NCBI GenBank assembly: GCA_964510575.1
Contig: CAZECN010000026.1
Location: 1-37,645, forward strand
Origin: CALKYB01 sp964510575
Lineage (GTDB): Bacteria > Bdellovibrionota_C > UBA2361 > SZUA-149 > CALKYB01
Length of the DNA: 37,645 nucleotides
Direction of reading: 5' to 3'
Position numbers and translations under genes: made by a program. Below, piece by piece: positions 8,401 to 14,640 of this stretch; position 1 is the first letter of the stretch; every line of letters begins with the position of its first letter. The notes beneath the pieces are model-generated. The model had not been told where the DNA came from and did no database searches. It saw nothing but the letters and a program-made list of their open reading frames with translations.

Positions 8401-8959
8401 CTCCGGCAAGTGGGCCACAGTTCGAGTGCCTAACTCCAGTCAGCTTTACCGCTTAACTCCAGATTTGCGAGATATCAGGCAACTCGGCGATCCCATGTGT
8501 TGTCACAGTGATCACTCCTACAACGCTGCAGGGGAATCTGTTACGTCGGAGACTCTCTTTGGTGCTGCGGGAAGCATGAGAGTTTACAACTACGATACTA
8601 TGACAGTGACAAGAACCCCTAGCGTAGTCACTTCTGGGTCTAGGCATTTCCCGTCCTACATTTCTGGGCGTGGTCAGCAACAGTGTGGAAGAGGCTGGGT
8701 AATCCTAAGTGGAGAAGAGACAGAAGGTTCCCCCAATCATCCACTAATCGCAGTAAAGTTAGACGGTAATAGCAACCGGCCTACCTTTAAGGCCCTCGGA
8801 GGAGATCTCCATTCCGGCAGAGCCGTTTCAAATCCATCAGTGAATGCAGGGAAGCAAAAAGCTGTTCAATCTCCAGATGGAAACGCAGTGATGTTTGATA
8901 GTGACGGAGGTGTTCCTGGAGGTGAACTTTCTACCTATATCCTTAGAGTTAAGCAGTAA
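5405..8959 (+). CDS. Large secreted protein with two beta-propeller-like domains, an FnIII domain and a tandem repeat
   Basis: The 1184-residue product starts with a signal peptide (about 1-24, ending TEAQS). Residues about 60-400 look like a beta-propeller (repeated short strands, NPDLIYGLSGN, SPSFDGSQIMFNSNW). A Pro/Ser linker leads to an FnIII-like module at about 445-528 (LEPGTVYYYRVIAES), then two copies of a roughly 95-residue domain (about 545-640 and 659-752; VNVSSAWKEG, GRFSHW, LYFSASDNSDP). After a second linker, residues about 825-1184 resemble the first propeller (DPDIVYGISGNALYKLNVSTG, SPDGNAVMFDSD). No enzyme family is assigned; TolB-like or PL22-like propellers are possible. 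It is probably an extracellular carbohydrate-binding or surface protein. AGGG at 5392-5395 is a modest ribosome site. The FnIII module resembles those of 27778-29922. Confidence 0.8.
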   Translation: MTRFLFSLTAVAVFIFSQGITEAQSNSSLLQNQISMPRDAYPTSNPQLPPFCQWVPMPGMEGKMEVKRITNGQPASASGNWHNYSRRPAFSVDNKYYVLNDRVLTASDCSLVRRTPLSNENVASSTNPDLIYGLSGNRFIRYNISSGSQTTLYTAPSGGDVTFGNWEGQLSADDRRVVLAWGQNNNKTLSVLDIPSAQIVGQVQTGNYFSNYNSADISPLGNFFSVTKDDRSVAIFRADGSFVRTLALTSASVGNHNDWVLGENNAEILAGSTSDFGLYNATTNTVSQADVINNSTIRFATGHTSGVAFGRPGWVYHSNDVWASTPALFAFKVAGGQTQVEFWGWHYSHLGGFPNNQVPAYRAHAMISPSFDGSQIMFNSNWGNDNGPIYSIVARPVNAVTRTPLPVSPPAVSPSPSVPEENETNTAEVKVNPENPNLSRFWLRSSTPEDITENTATISFTLSKVGKAQLEYGASMEFGELGLKENSLTYSTHKQTLSDLEPGTVYYYRVIAESSAGQKLTSRTLSFKTAGVATSAPKNEIINFDGEVNVSSAWKEGKYAYVIKQDFGITSDSTSNSRISTLRIFEDGLELATAHTPHQTIRDFGEGRFSHWEKNLYFSASDNSDPRTNGKKYTFLRNSTAIIPPPANNAQKTASPSYDGEINVSSAWKEGRHGYVVKQDFGTLSDSSSNSSASTLRIFENGVEMGPAHSAHISVRFTGNGRFSHWGNNLYFSASDNSDPTTNGRKYTFLRNSATSTANNNQVVNLSPATPAQTTSSRPTPLPTPSSSENCSPFPRVQTRDTPVNANLFGAVPRINGRLPAEMPIGVPFDGPVPGTEYIRISSESGNGTHYYSTVQAWNADMTKVMIGNGVVDENRLLDATNNYSLLPMRVNLNSDRVWSNIDPDIVYGISGNALYKLNVSTGQREEIYRRPNGATIALRGKAAIPNDDSKLLLYVPDDNRLVSIDLASNRVPRPVLGELNFTPYGDLRSGGMFLNFDHSGKWATVRVPNSSQLYRLTPDLRDIRQLGDPMCCHSDHSYNAAGESVTSETLFGAAGSMRVYNYDTMTVTRTPSVVTSGSRHFPSYISGRGQQQCGRGWVILSGEETEGSPNHPLIAVKLDGNSNRPTFKALGGDLHSGRAVSNPSVNAGKQKAVQSPDGNAVMFDSDGGVPGGELSTYILRVKQ
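7037..7664 (+). repeat. Tandem in-gene duplication, period 342 bp
   Basis: Two copies of a domain-coding unit begin at 7037 and 7379. Most of the unit has diverged, but 37 bases at 7247-7283 recur identically at 7589-7625. The period is 114 codons, so the frame is kept. The encoded domains share VNVSSAWKEG, STLRIFE, GRFSHW and LYFSASDNSDP. Confidence 0.9.
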
Positions 8960-8967
8960 TTGAATCT

Positions 8968-8987
8968 AGCAAGCTTTACTTGCTTTT
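8968..8987 (+). terminator. Small intrinsic terminator overlapping the convergent gene
   Basis: AGCAAG at 8968-8973 pairs with CTTGCT at 8979-8984 around a five-base loop, followed by TTTT. It starts nine bases after the propeller gene stop and covers the last codons of the minus-strand glutaredoxin-like gene, whose stop is at 8978-8976. Confidence 0.55.
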
Positions 8988-9365
8988 AAGCTCTTTAATA
9001 ATCTTCTGGGGACTATAGCCAAGCAACAACTTATCCCCTACCAGGAACTGTGGCGTTCCGGCGATACCTGTAACCTCAACCACTCTACCCCAGTAAGGTT
9101 GAGAAACCAGTTTAGTGACATCAATTTCAACAAACTTTAGGCCTCTTTCGTTCAGATCACTTCGAGCCACATCACAAAAATGACAGACAGGGCTCTGAAA
9201 TAACACAATTGGCTTACTGTCCTTGAAGGACTCAGTGATACCTTTCATCTCTTCAAGCAGGTCTTTAGGTGCATTAAAAACCTTATAGGGACTGGAATCT
9301 GCCTGGACACCGGTGGCAATAAATAAAGCTGCAACTAGGCCTATTACCGATAATATCTTTTGCAT
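8976..9365 (-). CDS. Secreted glutaredoxin/thioredoxin-fold protein
   Basis: The 129-residue product has a signal peptide (about 1-22, VAALFIATGVQA) and a thioredoxin-fold domain. The active site is CHFC at residues 61-64 after VLFQSPV, and the cis-proline loop is GTPQF at 103-107, followed by the LVGDKLLLGY strand-turn-strand of glutaredoxins. It is probably a periplasmic thiol-disulfide reductase or chaperone of that fold; its partner is unknown. The size is normal for a glutaredoxin domain with a leader. It stands alone, convergent with the large secreted gene, with a gap of only 16 bases. The Tad proteins and the pilin-like protein in this window carry cysteines and could be clients, but that is speculation. 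Confidence 0.85.
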   Translation of the reverse strand: MQKILSVIGLVAALFIATGVQADSSPYKVFNAPKDLLEEMKGITESFKDSKPIVLFQSPVCHFCDVARSDLNERGLKFVEIDVTKLVSQPYWGRVVEVTGIAGTPQFLVGDKLLLGYSPQKIIKELKSK

Positions 9366-9510
9366 GAATGTACCCTTAGACTTGTGGTTGGTTTTTAAAC
9401 TAACTCTTAGACGATTCTACAACAGGAATCTTTCTTCAACCACTTCAAATATTATCTTCAGCAAAACCGGCCAATACTGAAATCCAGCAGACTAATACAG
9501 GCTCACGTTA

Positions 9511-9544
9511 GGCAAAAAAAAACGCCCCTCGAAAGGGGCGTTTT
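9511..9544 (-). terminator. Intrinsic terminator of the PEP-CTERM gene
   Basis: An 11-bp stem (plus-strand 9519-9529 with 9534-9544, CGCCCC/GGGGCG core) with a four-base loop is followed on the minus strand by a long T-run (plus-strand A-tract from about 9514). It begins about 27 bases beyond the stop of the PEP-CTERM gene. A shorter T-run on the plus strand may also stop traffic from the left. Confidence 0.9.
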
Positions 9545-9570
9545 ATCAAGAATCTTTAATTCAGTAAGAA

Positions 9571-10260
9571 TTAAGAATTATATCTTTTTCTAGCAAGCAA
9601 ACCTAGTGTGCTAACTAGAAGCAGAGCATAAGTGCTAGGCTCTGGAACCTCAGTACCCGGGTTACCAGGGTTTACTGGATTACCTGGGGCAGCAGAGAAA
9701 GCAAACTCAGAAATAGCGCCTGAACCTTCTAGCGTTACTTGAACTTGAGTCAAAGCAGTTCCCGCTGATGGGTTATCAATAGTTTGAATACTGTTGTTTC
9801 CAATACCCGGAATGAAAAACAACTCAATTTCAGCGCCTGCTTCTGTAATTCCAGTAGCAACTCCACCATCTTCTTCAATGTCAACTAGGGTAATGCTTTC
9901 AAATTGAACTGCTTGGTTAAAAGCAAAAATGAAAGATCCACCAGAAGCAGCATCGTCTGGGTCAGAAAGGTCTCCATCTTCAGAAAGAATAAGAATATTT
10001 CCTTCAGTTCCAGTTCGGAGGTCACGGTCACCACCAGTTGGGTTAGCACTATCAAAGATAATCGCTGGGAAAGCAGTATCTGTACTTACAGTAACAGCAG
10101 CATCTAGGTTACTAGAGATAACATCTCCAGCTTCTAGAGAGTTTCCGTTGAGATCAGCTTCGAAATCAACTGTAATTGATGTAGCACTGGCAGTGAGCGG
10201 GGCTACAAGGGCTAAGCCTAAGAGAAAATTCAGGCAACTTTGTTTTTTTATAACTTCCAC
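9571..10260 (-). CDS. PEP-CTERM sorting-signal exported protein
   Basis: The 229-residue product has a signal peptide (about 1-26, ending TASA), an acidic, Gly- and Asp-rich beta-type body, a short NPxNPGNPG linker, and a C-terminal tail VPEPSTYALLLVSTLGLL followed by ARKR. This tail is the PEP-CTERM signal recognised by exosortase, which cleaves it and hands the protein to the outer surface or exopolysaccharide matrix. No exosortase gene lies in this window, so one is expected elsewhere in the genome. The GTG start at 10260-10258 is supported by AAGGAT seven bases upstream. The body is not assigned to a known domain family. A weak sigma-54-like site lies about 130 bases upstream. Confidence 0.9.
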   Translation of the reverse strand: MEVIKKQSCLNFLLGLALVAPLTASATSITVDFEADLNGNSLEAGDVISSNLDAAVTVSTDTAFPAIIFDSANPTGGDRDLRTGTEGNILILSEDGDLSDPDDAASGGSFIFAFNQAVQFESITLVDIEEDGGVATGITEAGAEIELFFIPGIGNNSIQTIDNPSAGTALTQVQVTLEGSGAISEFAFSAAPGNPVNPGNPGTEVPEPSTYALLLVSTLGLLARKRYNS

Positions 10261-10689
10261 AGCTTTTATCCTTAATTATTCATTCAACAATTCTGTTAAA
10301 TTGACCGACCAATCAGCCAATTAAACTGGGATTCAAGTAAAAACAGCCCTTACTTCTTACCCCTTGAACGAAAGGTTTAACTACAATTTTTTGCCTATTT
10401 CAAGCCAATTTCTAAAAACCAAGCACCAGTATTCACCTACAATGAATCATGAATGATTACAGCTATTTAAATAACCTTACATTCTAGTCAAATACTGCAA
10501 ATATCTCTTGATTTACTGCTTTAATGGCTTGTTTTAAATTCGAATTAGACGGATAGAAGAAAGGTCGAAGGCCTAACCACAGACGCTAAACTAAACTGCC
10601 CTAGAAAGGCATCATAAAGTATCTTTAAAATTGGAAAGAAAATTCTGTTGGGTTGGGAACTCGCCGCAAGTTCGTTCGATAAACCCTAG
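10261..10689. other. Non-coding gap before the PEP-CTERM gene
   Basis: I see no gene here. It holds the upstream region of the minus-strand PEP-CTERM gene and the downstream region of the pilin-like gene. The sequence is A+T-rich, and apart from the weak sigma-54-like match at 10393-10408 no clear promoter or terminator stands out. Confidence 0.5.
10393..10408 (-). promoter_or_regulatory. Weak sigma-54-like promoter upstream of the PEP-CTERM gene
   Basis: On the minus strand TTGGCTTGAAATAGGC has GG and GC dinucleotides separated by exactly ten bases, as in -24/-12 promoters (TGGCACG-N4-TTGC). The -12 half is a poor match. It lies about 133 bases before the GTG. PEP-CTERM genes in some bacteria are known to be under sigma-54 control; this is the only reason to take the match seriously. 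Confidence 0.2.
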
Positions 10690-11160
10690 CTACCAAGTGC
10701 CGGGGCCACCAGTCTTTTGAAGTTGGTAGGAAAGAACATTTCCACTGCACTGTATCTGATAGTAAGTGCGAGCTTTAGACGCCCGATTACTAGCATAGAC
10801 CCAGTAACGAGATCCTCCTGCATTACATGGAAACAAACGAGCCTCTACCCTGGTGGCATCGTTAACCCTCAAAGCTGGAAGCACCGTATCCGCCTCAAAC
10901 CACTCTCTTAAATTTCCATTAATGTTTTGACGACGAGCAATGACATTAGAAGTAACATCTGTTGTAGCTCGATAACTGGTAATATCATTAATAGCATTCC
11001 TTACTAAGCTCTGTTGGTTGGCTTGGTAGGCATTTTCTTTATAGCTGGAATAACCGCTACTAGCAGCTGCGGCAAGGATTCCAACGATAGCAACTGATAC
11101 TAGCAGCTCAATAAGTGTGAAGCCGCTCTCTTCGTTTCTTCTATCAGTAGCGTTTTCCAT
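10690..11160 (-). CDS. Type IV pilin-like or pseudopilin protein
   Basis: The 156-residue product has a prepilin leader cut at G13-F14 in ESGFTLIELLVSVAIVGILAA, with the conserved Glu at mature position 5 and the usual hydrophobic helix. The globular part has a pair of cysteines (FPCNAGG and IQCSGN) that could form the C-terminal disulfide loop of type IVa pilins. It would be processed by a prepilin peptidase and assembled in a type IV pilus or type II secretion pseudopilus; no assembly genes are near. The ATG at 11160 has GGAA about nine bases upstream. A 12-codon open frame with a very strong ribosome site lies on the same strand upstream (11325-11363). Confidence 0.88.
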   Translation of the reverse strand: MENATDRRNEESGFTLIELLVSVAIVGILAAAASSGYSSYKENAYQANQQSLVRNAINDITSYRATTDVTSNVIARRQNINGNLREWFEADTVLPALRVNDATRVEARLFPCNAGGSRYWVYASNRASKARTYYQIQCSGNVLSYQLQKTGGPGTW

Positions 11161-11555
11161 TCAAATAGTTCCAATGAAGTATCTTGCTCGAATAATGAGA
11201 AAGCCCTAATAAGCTTAACGGCAGAATATCTGAATAACTTTAGCAAGTTAACCCGAAACAATACCCATAAAAAAAGACCTAGAACTAGGATATTAGGGGT
11301 CAAGGCAGTTCAAGTTCAAACTGATTAAGCCAAGTTAAGGAAGTTTCCGCTATCTTGGTTCATTTCACCTCCTTACCTTTTATCCAGTCGCGTTTAGGGC
11401 TCCCAAGACTCTGACAAATTAATATTTATATCAGAAATAGCAAGCGCAATGTTTGAGGCTAACTTACCAGGCTAAAACCTAGTAATTATTAATGGTCCTA
11501 TGCCGGAATTAAAGCGATCTTCCGAAATCGATAAAATTAATGTAGGTTCTGCCCC
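11161..11555. other. Divergent intergenic region between the pilin-like gene and the phosphatase gene
   Basis: It holds the start regions of both flanking genes. The only structured item seen is the small minus-strand open frame at 11325-11363. No clear promoter pair was recognised. Confidence 0.4.
11325..11363 (-). CDS. Possible 12-residue leader peptide with a near-perfect ribosome site
   Basis: On the minus strand TAAGGAGGTGA, an almost full complement of the 16S rRNA 3' end, stands directly before an ATG at 11363. The frame encodes MNQDSGNFLNLA and ends with TAA at 11327-11325. It lies about 165 bases upstream of the pilin-like gene on the same strand. It could be a translated leader, a remnant of a lost gene, or chance. 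Nothing in the peptide suggests a function. Confidence 0.3.
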   Translation of the reverse strand: MNQDSGNFLNLA

Positions 11556-12362
11556 ATGGAAAATTTACCTGAAAGCATCTCGGTTGAAGACCTCGAAAAC
11601 TACCTCAAGGCTGCCCTGTCATTTGCAGACTCAATTAACGAAACTGTGAACTCAGTAATCTCTACTGGTTTTGATATAGAGGAAAAGCCTGATCAAAGTT
11701 TGGTCACCACTGCTGACAAAGAGGCTGAGAGAGTCTTTAGAGAACTAATAAGCGAGCAATTTCCAGAAATGGGAGTTATTGGAGAGGAGTTTCCAGCTCA
11801 TAACGAAGACGCTGATTTCGTATGGGTAGTTGACCCAATAGATGGCACAGCCGAGTTCGCCAGATTAATGCCAACCTACGGCTCTATCGTTGCCCTCGAA
11901 TATAAAGGAGAGCCAATTGTTGCCGTTATGGATCACCCTGCTCTAAACGCCAGATTCTGGGCAGCAAAAGGGCAAGGCGCCTATATAAACGGAAAAAAGA
12001 TTAGCTCGACAGATTGCTCCAACCTTAAAACCGCTAGGCTAGCTATCGCCGCCAGAGAGAACTTCACTAGAACTGGAGATGAGGGAAATCTCTTTGAAGC
12101 TCTTACTAAAGAGTTTCCAAACTGCCGCGTCTTTCATAGCTGTTATTCTCACGCCTGTGCTGTCTCTGGTGCTGTGGATGTAGGAGTAGACTGGAATGTA
12201 AAGTATTGGGACCTCGCTGCTACAAAGCTTCTAGTTGAAGAGTCAGGTGGCACTTACGAGCTACTACGAGACGAGGTCGTTGAAGACCGAGGTCAAATTT
12301 ACTGCGCCGTCTTCGGCAAGCCTCAAGCAGTTGAAAAAGTTAAGGAAACCTTAAAACTTTAA
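11556..12362 (+). CDS. Inositol monophosphatase-family phosphatase (HisN/CysQ/SuhB-like)
   Basis: The 268-residue protein has every metal-site motif of the lithium-sensitive phosphatase family: GEE at 76-78, DPIDGT at 93-98 and YWDLAA at 217-222, with Glu77, Asp93, Asp96 and Asp219 as the expected magnesium ligands. The N-terminal DQSLVTTADKEAE segment (46-58) is also typical. Length is normal. Members remove phosphate from inositol phosphate, histidinol phosphate, or 3'-phosphoadenosine phosphates; the WVVDPIDGTAEF and SHACAVSGAVDV stretches do not let me choose, though histidinol-phosphatase-like enzymes are a good candidate. It is cytosolic and appears to be a single-gene unit. The ATG at 11556 lacks a strong ribosome site. 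Confidence 0.88.
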   Translation: MENLPESISVEDLENYLKAALSFADSINETVNSVISTGFDIEEKPDQSLVTTADKEAERVFRELISEQFPEMGVIGEEFPAHNEDADFVWVVDPIDGTAEFARLMPTYGSIVALEYKGEPIVAVMDHPALNARFWAAKGQGAYINGKKISSTDCSNLKTARLAIAARENFTRTGDEGNLFEALTKEFPNCRVFHSCYSHACAVSGAVDVGVDWNVKYWDLAATKLLVEESGGTYELLRDEVVEDRGQIYCAVFGKPQAVEKVKETLKL

Positions 12363-12424
12363 AGAGCCTCTTAAACTGAGATGAGTGCTGCCCCCCATAT
12401 TTAAAAATACCAACCAATATAGTA

Positions 12425-12732
12425 TATACCCCGTCTACTTGAAACTTCGGCTTTTTGGGTAATTATCGTCAAGGGGTATAAACAGTGCGTAGCACTGCCA
12501 GACAACAGGTATACTGAAACTTGAAGTATGCTTACAAGAGCGAAGCTCTTGACAAGAAAAGATAGAATTCTAGCATTTTTACTCGATTTTCATGATTTTC
12601 TTGCGAAGCTTCGCTTCACAGCATATTTTTAGACGAGGTATATCTGTCTAATGGCTTTGCTTAAGCAAAGCTTATACTGAAACCTCATGGAAGCTTTAGC
12701 CAAACACGAAATTTAAAGTGGTTTCAGTATAC
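12425..12732. repeat. Cluster of palindromes and inverted repeats
   Basis: This non-coding stretch contains TATACCCC/GGGGTATA (12425-12432, 12473-12480); hairpin CAGTGC-GTA-GCACTG (12483-12497); hairpin CAAGAGC-GAA-GCTCTTG (12535-12551); palindrome GCGAAGCTTCGC (12603-12614); palindrome GCTTTGCTTAAGCAAAGC (12654-12671); and GTATACTGAAAC at 12509-12520 with its exact inverse at 12721-12732 and a further direct copy at 12673-12684 (12-bp match to 12720-12731). The mini-hairpin GCGAAGC, known for unusual stability in single-stranded DNA, occurs twice. It could be a miniature inverted-repeat element, a REP-like array or a fold used as single-stranded DNA. No open frame of note lies in it. Confidence 0.75.
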
Positions 12733-12814
12733 ATTACCCGCTGCCAAAGCGATGAACTATCCAGCAAGCTTAACACTGCCGGATTCTGATCTCTCATACC
12801 TAATCTCGAGTTCT

Positions 12815-12832
12815 ATTTGAAAACTGGTTTTC
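12815..12832. repeat. Left 18-bp inverted repeat flanking the membrane-protein gene
   Basis: ATTTGAAAACTGGTTTTC here is the exact reverse complement of 13664-13681. Each copy also contains an internal 6-bp stem (GAAAAC/GTTTTC). It lies about 50 bases before the start of 12882-13595. Confidence 0.9.
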
Positions 12833-12881
12833 TTTACCAGAAGGTTTTTTCATTCAACTCAACGACATAGAGGTCACTCAA

Positions 12882-13595
12882 ATGAATGTTAGGTTATTAG
12901 CTGTCTTTTTAGTTTCTCTTCTACTCACTCAAAATATCGAGTACGTACTTCCCGAACCTTGGACTTCAGCAATTTTCCATATTCTGGGTCAGGTCTTTTT
13001 TCACATCTTTGTTCTTATCCTCCTGATAGTTCTCTTTTGGGTATTTTTGCCCGGATGGCCGCTAAGTAAAGGGGTTACATGGAGGGAACATCTTTCTTCT
13101 ATGTATCTTGGGCTCAGCACATATTTCTTAGTTCTACACGACAAACAGTGGAGCCAAGGAGCTGAGCATGATTATCTTCATTTTCGCTTTTTATTAGATT
13201 CACTAGCAAGAGCGAGCGGAAAACATGACTGGATGGAACTTCCTGACTTCTATGCTGTTCAGTTTCATGAACAGATAGTTAAAGACCAGAATGAAGTAAT
13301 CCCTAATCTAAGACAGAAGATTGAGAGGCTCCGAAACATCAAAGACGAAAATGATTTCAAGACAATAGAAAGTGAAAGTGAGTTGGGTCAAGAACTTGGC
13401 GAGATTAAAGCTGAGTTACTAAAAACAGCTCTGTCCAATTACTTCTATCAACAATGTGAGCTTGGGGATGATTCGCTTCTTGCTGAGATCCATAATCTTT
13501 TAGAACAAGCTAACTCTCTACTTCCAAGTAGTGTGATGGAGATAACAGTTTTACTCTCCACTTCAAATCCTGAAGGAGACGAGTATATCCACTGA
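12882..13595 (+). CDS. Hypothetical membrane protein
   Basis: I do not recognise this 237-residue protein. The N-terminus holds hydrophobic segments at about 4-20 and 28-55 (FFHIFVLILLIVLFWVFLPG), after which the chain is soluble, Glu- and Leu-rich and mostly helical, with a likely coiled-coil at about 135-185 (LRQKIERLRNIKDEN). The predicted form is a membrane-anchored cytosolic helical domain. The ATG at 12882 has GAGG eight bases upstream. It is flanked by an 18-bp inverted repeat (12815-12832 and 13664-13681) and preceded by the palindrome cluster, so it may sit on a cassette. No neighbour points to a function. Confidence 0.65.
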   Translation: MNVRLLAVFLVSLLLTQNIEYVLPEPWTSAIFHILGQVFFHIFVLILLIVLFWVFLPGWPLSKGVTWREHLSSMYLGLSTYFLVLHDKQWSQGAEHDYLHFRFLLDSLARASGKHDWMELPDFYAVQFHEQIVKDQNEVIPNLRQKIERLRNIKDENDFKTIESESELGQELGEIKAELLKTALSNYFYQQCELGDDSLLAEIHNLLEQANSLLPSSVMEITVLLSTSNPEGDEYIH

Positions 13596-13622
13596 TTGAT
13601 AAACAATTGTCTACTGAGGTAA

Positions 13623-13644
13623 AGGGGAGCAATTCAGTTCCCCT
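13623..13644 (+). terminator. Probable terminator of the membrane-protein gene
   Basis: AGGGGAGC at 13623-13630 pairs with TTCCCCT at 13638-13644 (one wobble), about 28 bases after the stop, followed by CAGGGTTTTC. The T-run is delayed, so efficiency is uncertain. Confidence 0.45.
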
Positions 13645-13663
13645 CAGGGTTTTCAGTATTATC

Positions 13664-13681
13664 GAAAACCAGTTTTCAAAT
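13664..13681. repeat. Right 18-bp inverted repeat flanking the membrane-protein gene
   Basis: GAAAACCAGTTTTCAAAT is the exact inverse of 12815-12832. It lies between two convergent genes, about 40 bases from the 3' end of the PH-domain gene. Confidence 0.9.
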
Positions 13682-13722
13682 TGATTAAGAAGCTAGTCTC
13701 TGATGCCTCTATTTGCAAAAAA

Positions 13723-14442
13723 CTAATGAATCATAGTTTCCGGAGAATAGGTCCGTGTCTTTGGTCGGGGTTGGATCTTTGCAACGGCTCTTCTCAAACC
13801 ACTAGGCTGTTTCTTTGCTGGCTTAGCGTTCTTAAGATACTGCTCTTCCATAAAGTCATCGTTTCGCGTGTTAACCTCTTCTACCAGCTGCAAAACAGTT
13901 TGCTGCATTCCTACAGCATTCTCAATTGGCATGCTTTTGACGTAGGCTTTTCGCACTGACTTAGCTGATGCTGTAGAGACAACCAGGTCACAAAGACCAA
14001 AGGGCATGTGGTACCATGCCTGTTTTGTATAGACATCAGTAATTTGCCCTAGCTTAAACGAATTAAGACTTTTCCTTAAATAACCTTTCCTAAACCTCAG
14101 AGAACGATTGTGAATGTAATATCTGGCAACTTTGTGCAACAGAGTCCTGACTCGGTAATAGCCATACCAAGCAAGAAAAGAAACTAGAGAAAGCGTGAGC
14201 CAGGCTTTGACCACCATCTTAAATACTGGTTCTGAACTGTCTAAAAGATGAAGAAGGAAAACAAACACAAAGCCAACAAGGAAAATTCCAATCATCGCAA
14301 GGAACATCCCGAAAGACTCTGAGAATGCCGCAATTCTGCGCTTCACTGGATAACTCTTTTTCAGCCAAAGAAACTGAAGGTCATCATCAACCGTGTTGTT
14401 GACGTGAGATTTTATTAGGTGCTGTAACTGACTGTCGTGCAT
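13723..14442 (-). CDS. Membrane protein with bacterial PH (bPH_2-like) domain, paralogue A
   Basis: The 239-residue protein has two membrane spans at about 43-67 and 76-96, followed by a bPH_2/YdbS-type domain at about 105-190: YYIHNRSLRFRKGYL, then SFKLGQITDVYTKQ, then PFGLCDLVVSTAS. The C-terminal tail is basic and Pro-rich. It aligns without gaps over about 190 residues with the product of 19039-19767. I place the start at ATG 14442-14440 (MHDSQLQ) because GGGGAG lies about eight bases upstream and the paralogue starts at the same column (MNDKDLN); the frame extends further upstream but that part has no counterpart. Bacterial PH proteins of this type are membrane-associated and of unclear function. 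Confidence 0.8.
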   Translation of the reverse strand: MHDSQLQHLIKSHVNNTVDDDLQFLWLKKSYPVKRRIAAFSESFGMFLAMIGIFLVGFVFVFLLHLLDSSEPVFKMVVKAWLTLSLVSFLAWYGYYRVRTLLHKVARYYIHNRSLRFRKGYLRKSLNSFKLGQITDVYTKQAWYHMPFGLCDLVVSTASAKSVRKAYVKSMPIENAVGMQQTVLQLVEEVNTRNDDFMEEQYLKNAKPAKKQPSGLRRAVAKIQPRPKTRTYSPETMIH

Positions 14443-14640
14443 CACACTCTCCCCAATACCTGAAGTTCCAAAAAAGCTAGCACAGCACTTGATGAAGCTA
14501 AACTCTGGAGTTAACTGCCAAGTGTATGACAAAGAAGGTAAATACGAGAAAACCAATCGAGGTTGTGGGATTTAAGTCTTTTTTGAGGGCAATAGGAGCT
14601 TTTTTTCGGAAATTAGTACTTATTTTTTGCGGATTTAGAC

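Noticed and set aside
12815..13681. An insertion sequence
   Set aside because: The enclosed gene shows no transposase motifs and no target duplication was seen beside the repeats.
13723..14556. A longer PH-domain protein starting at 14556
   Set aside because: The extra 38 residues have no counterpart in the paralogue, while ATG 14442 has a strong ribosome site and aligns with the paralogue start.
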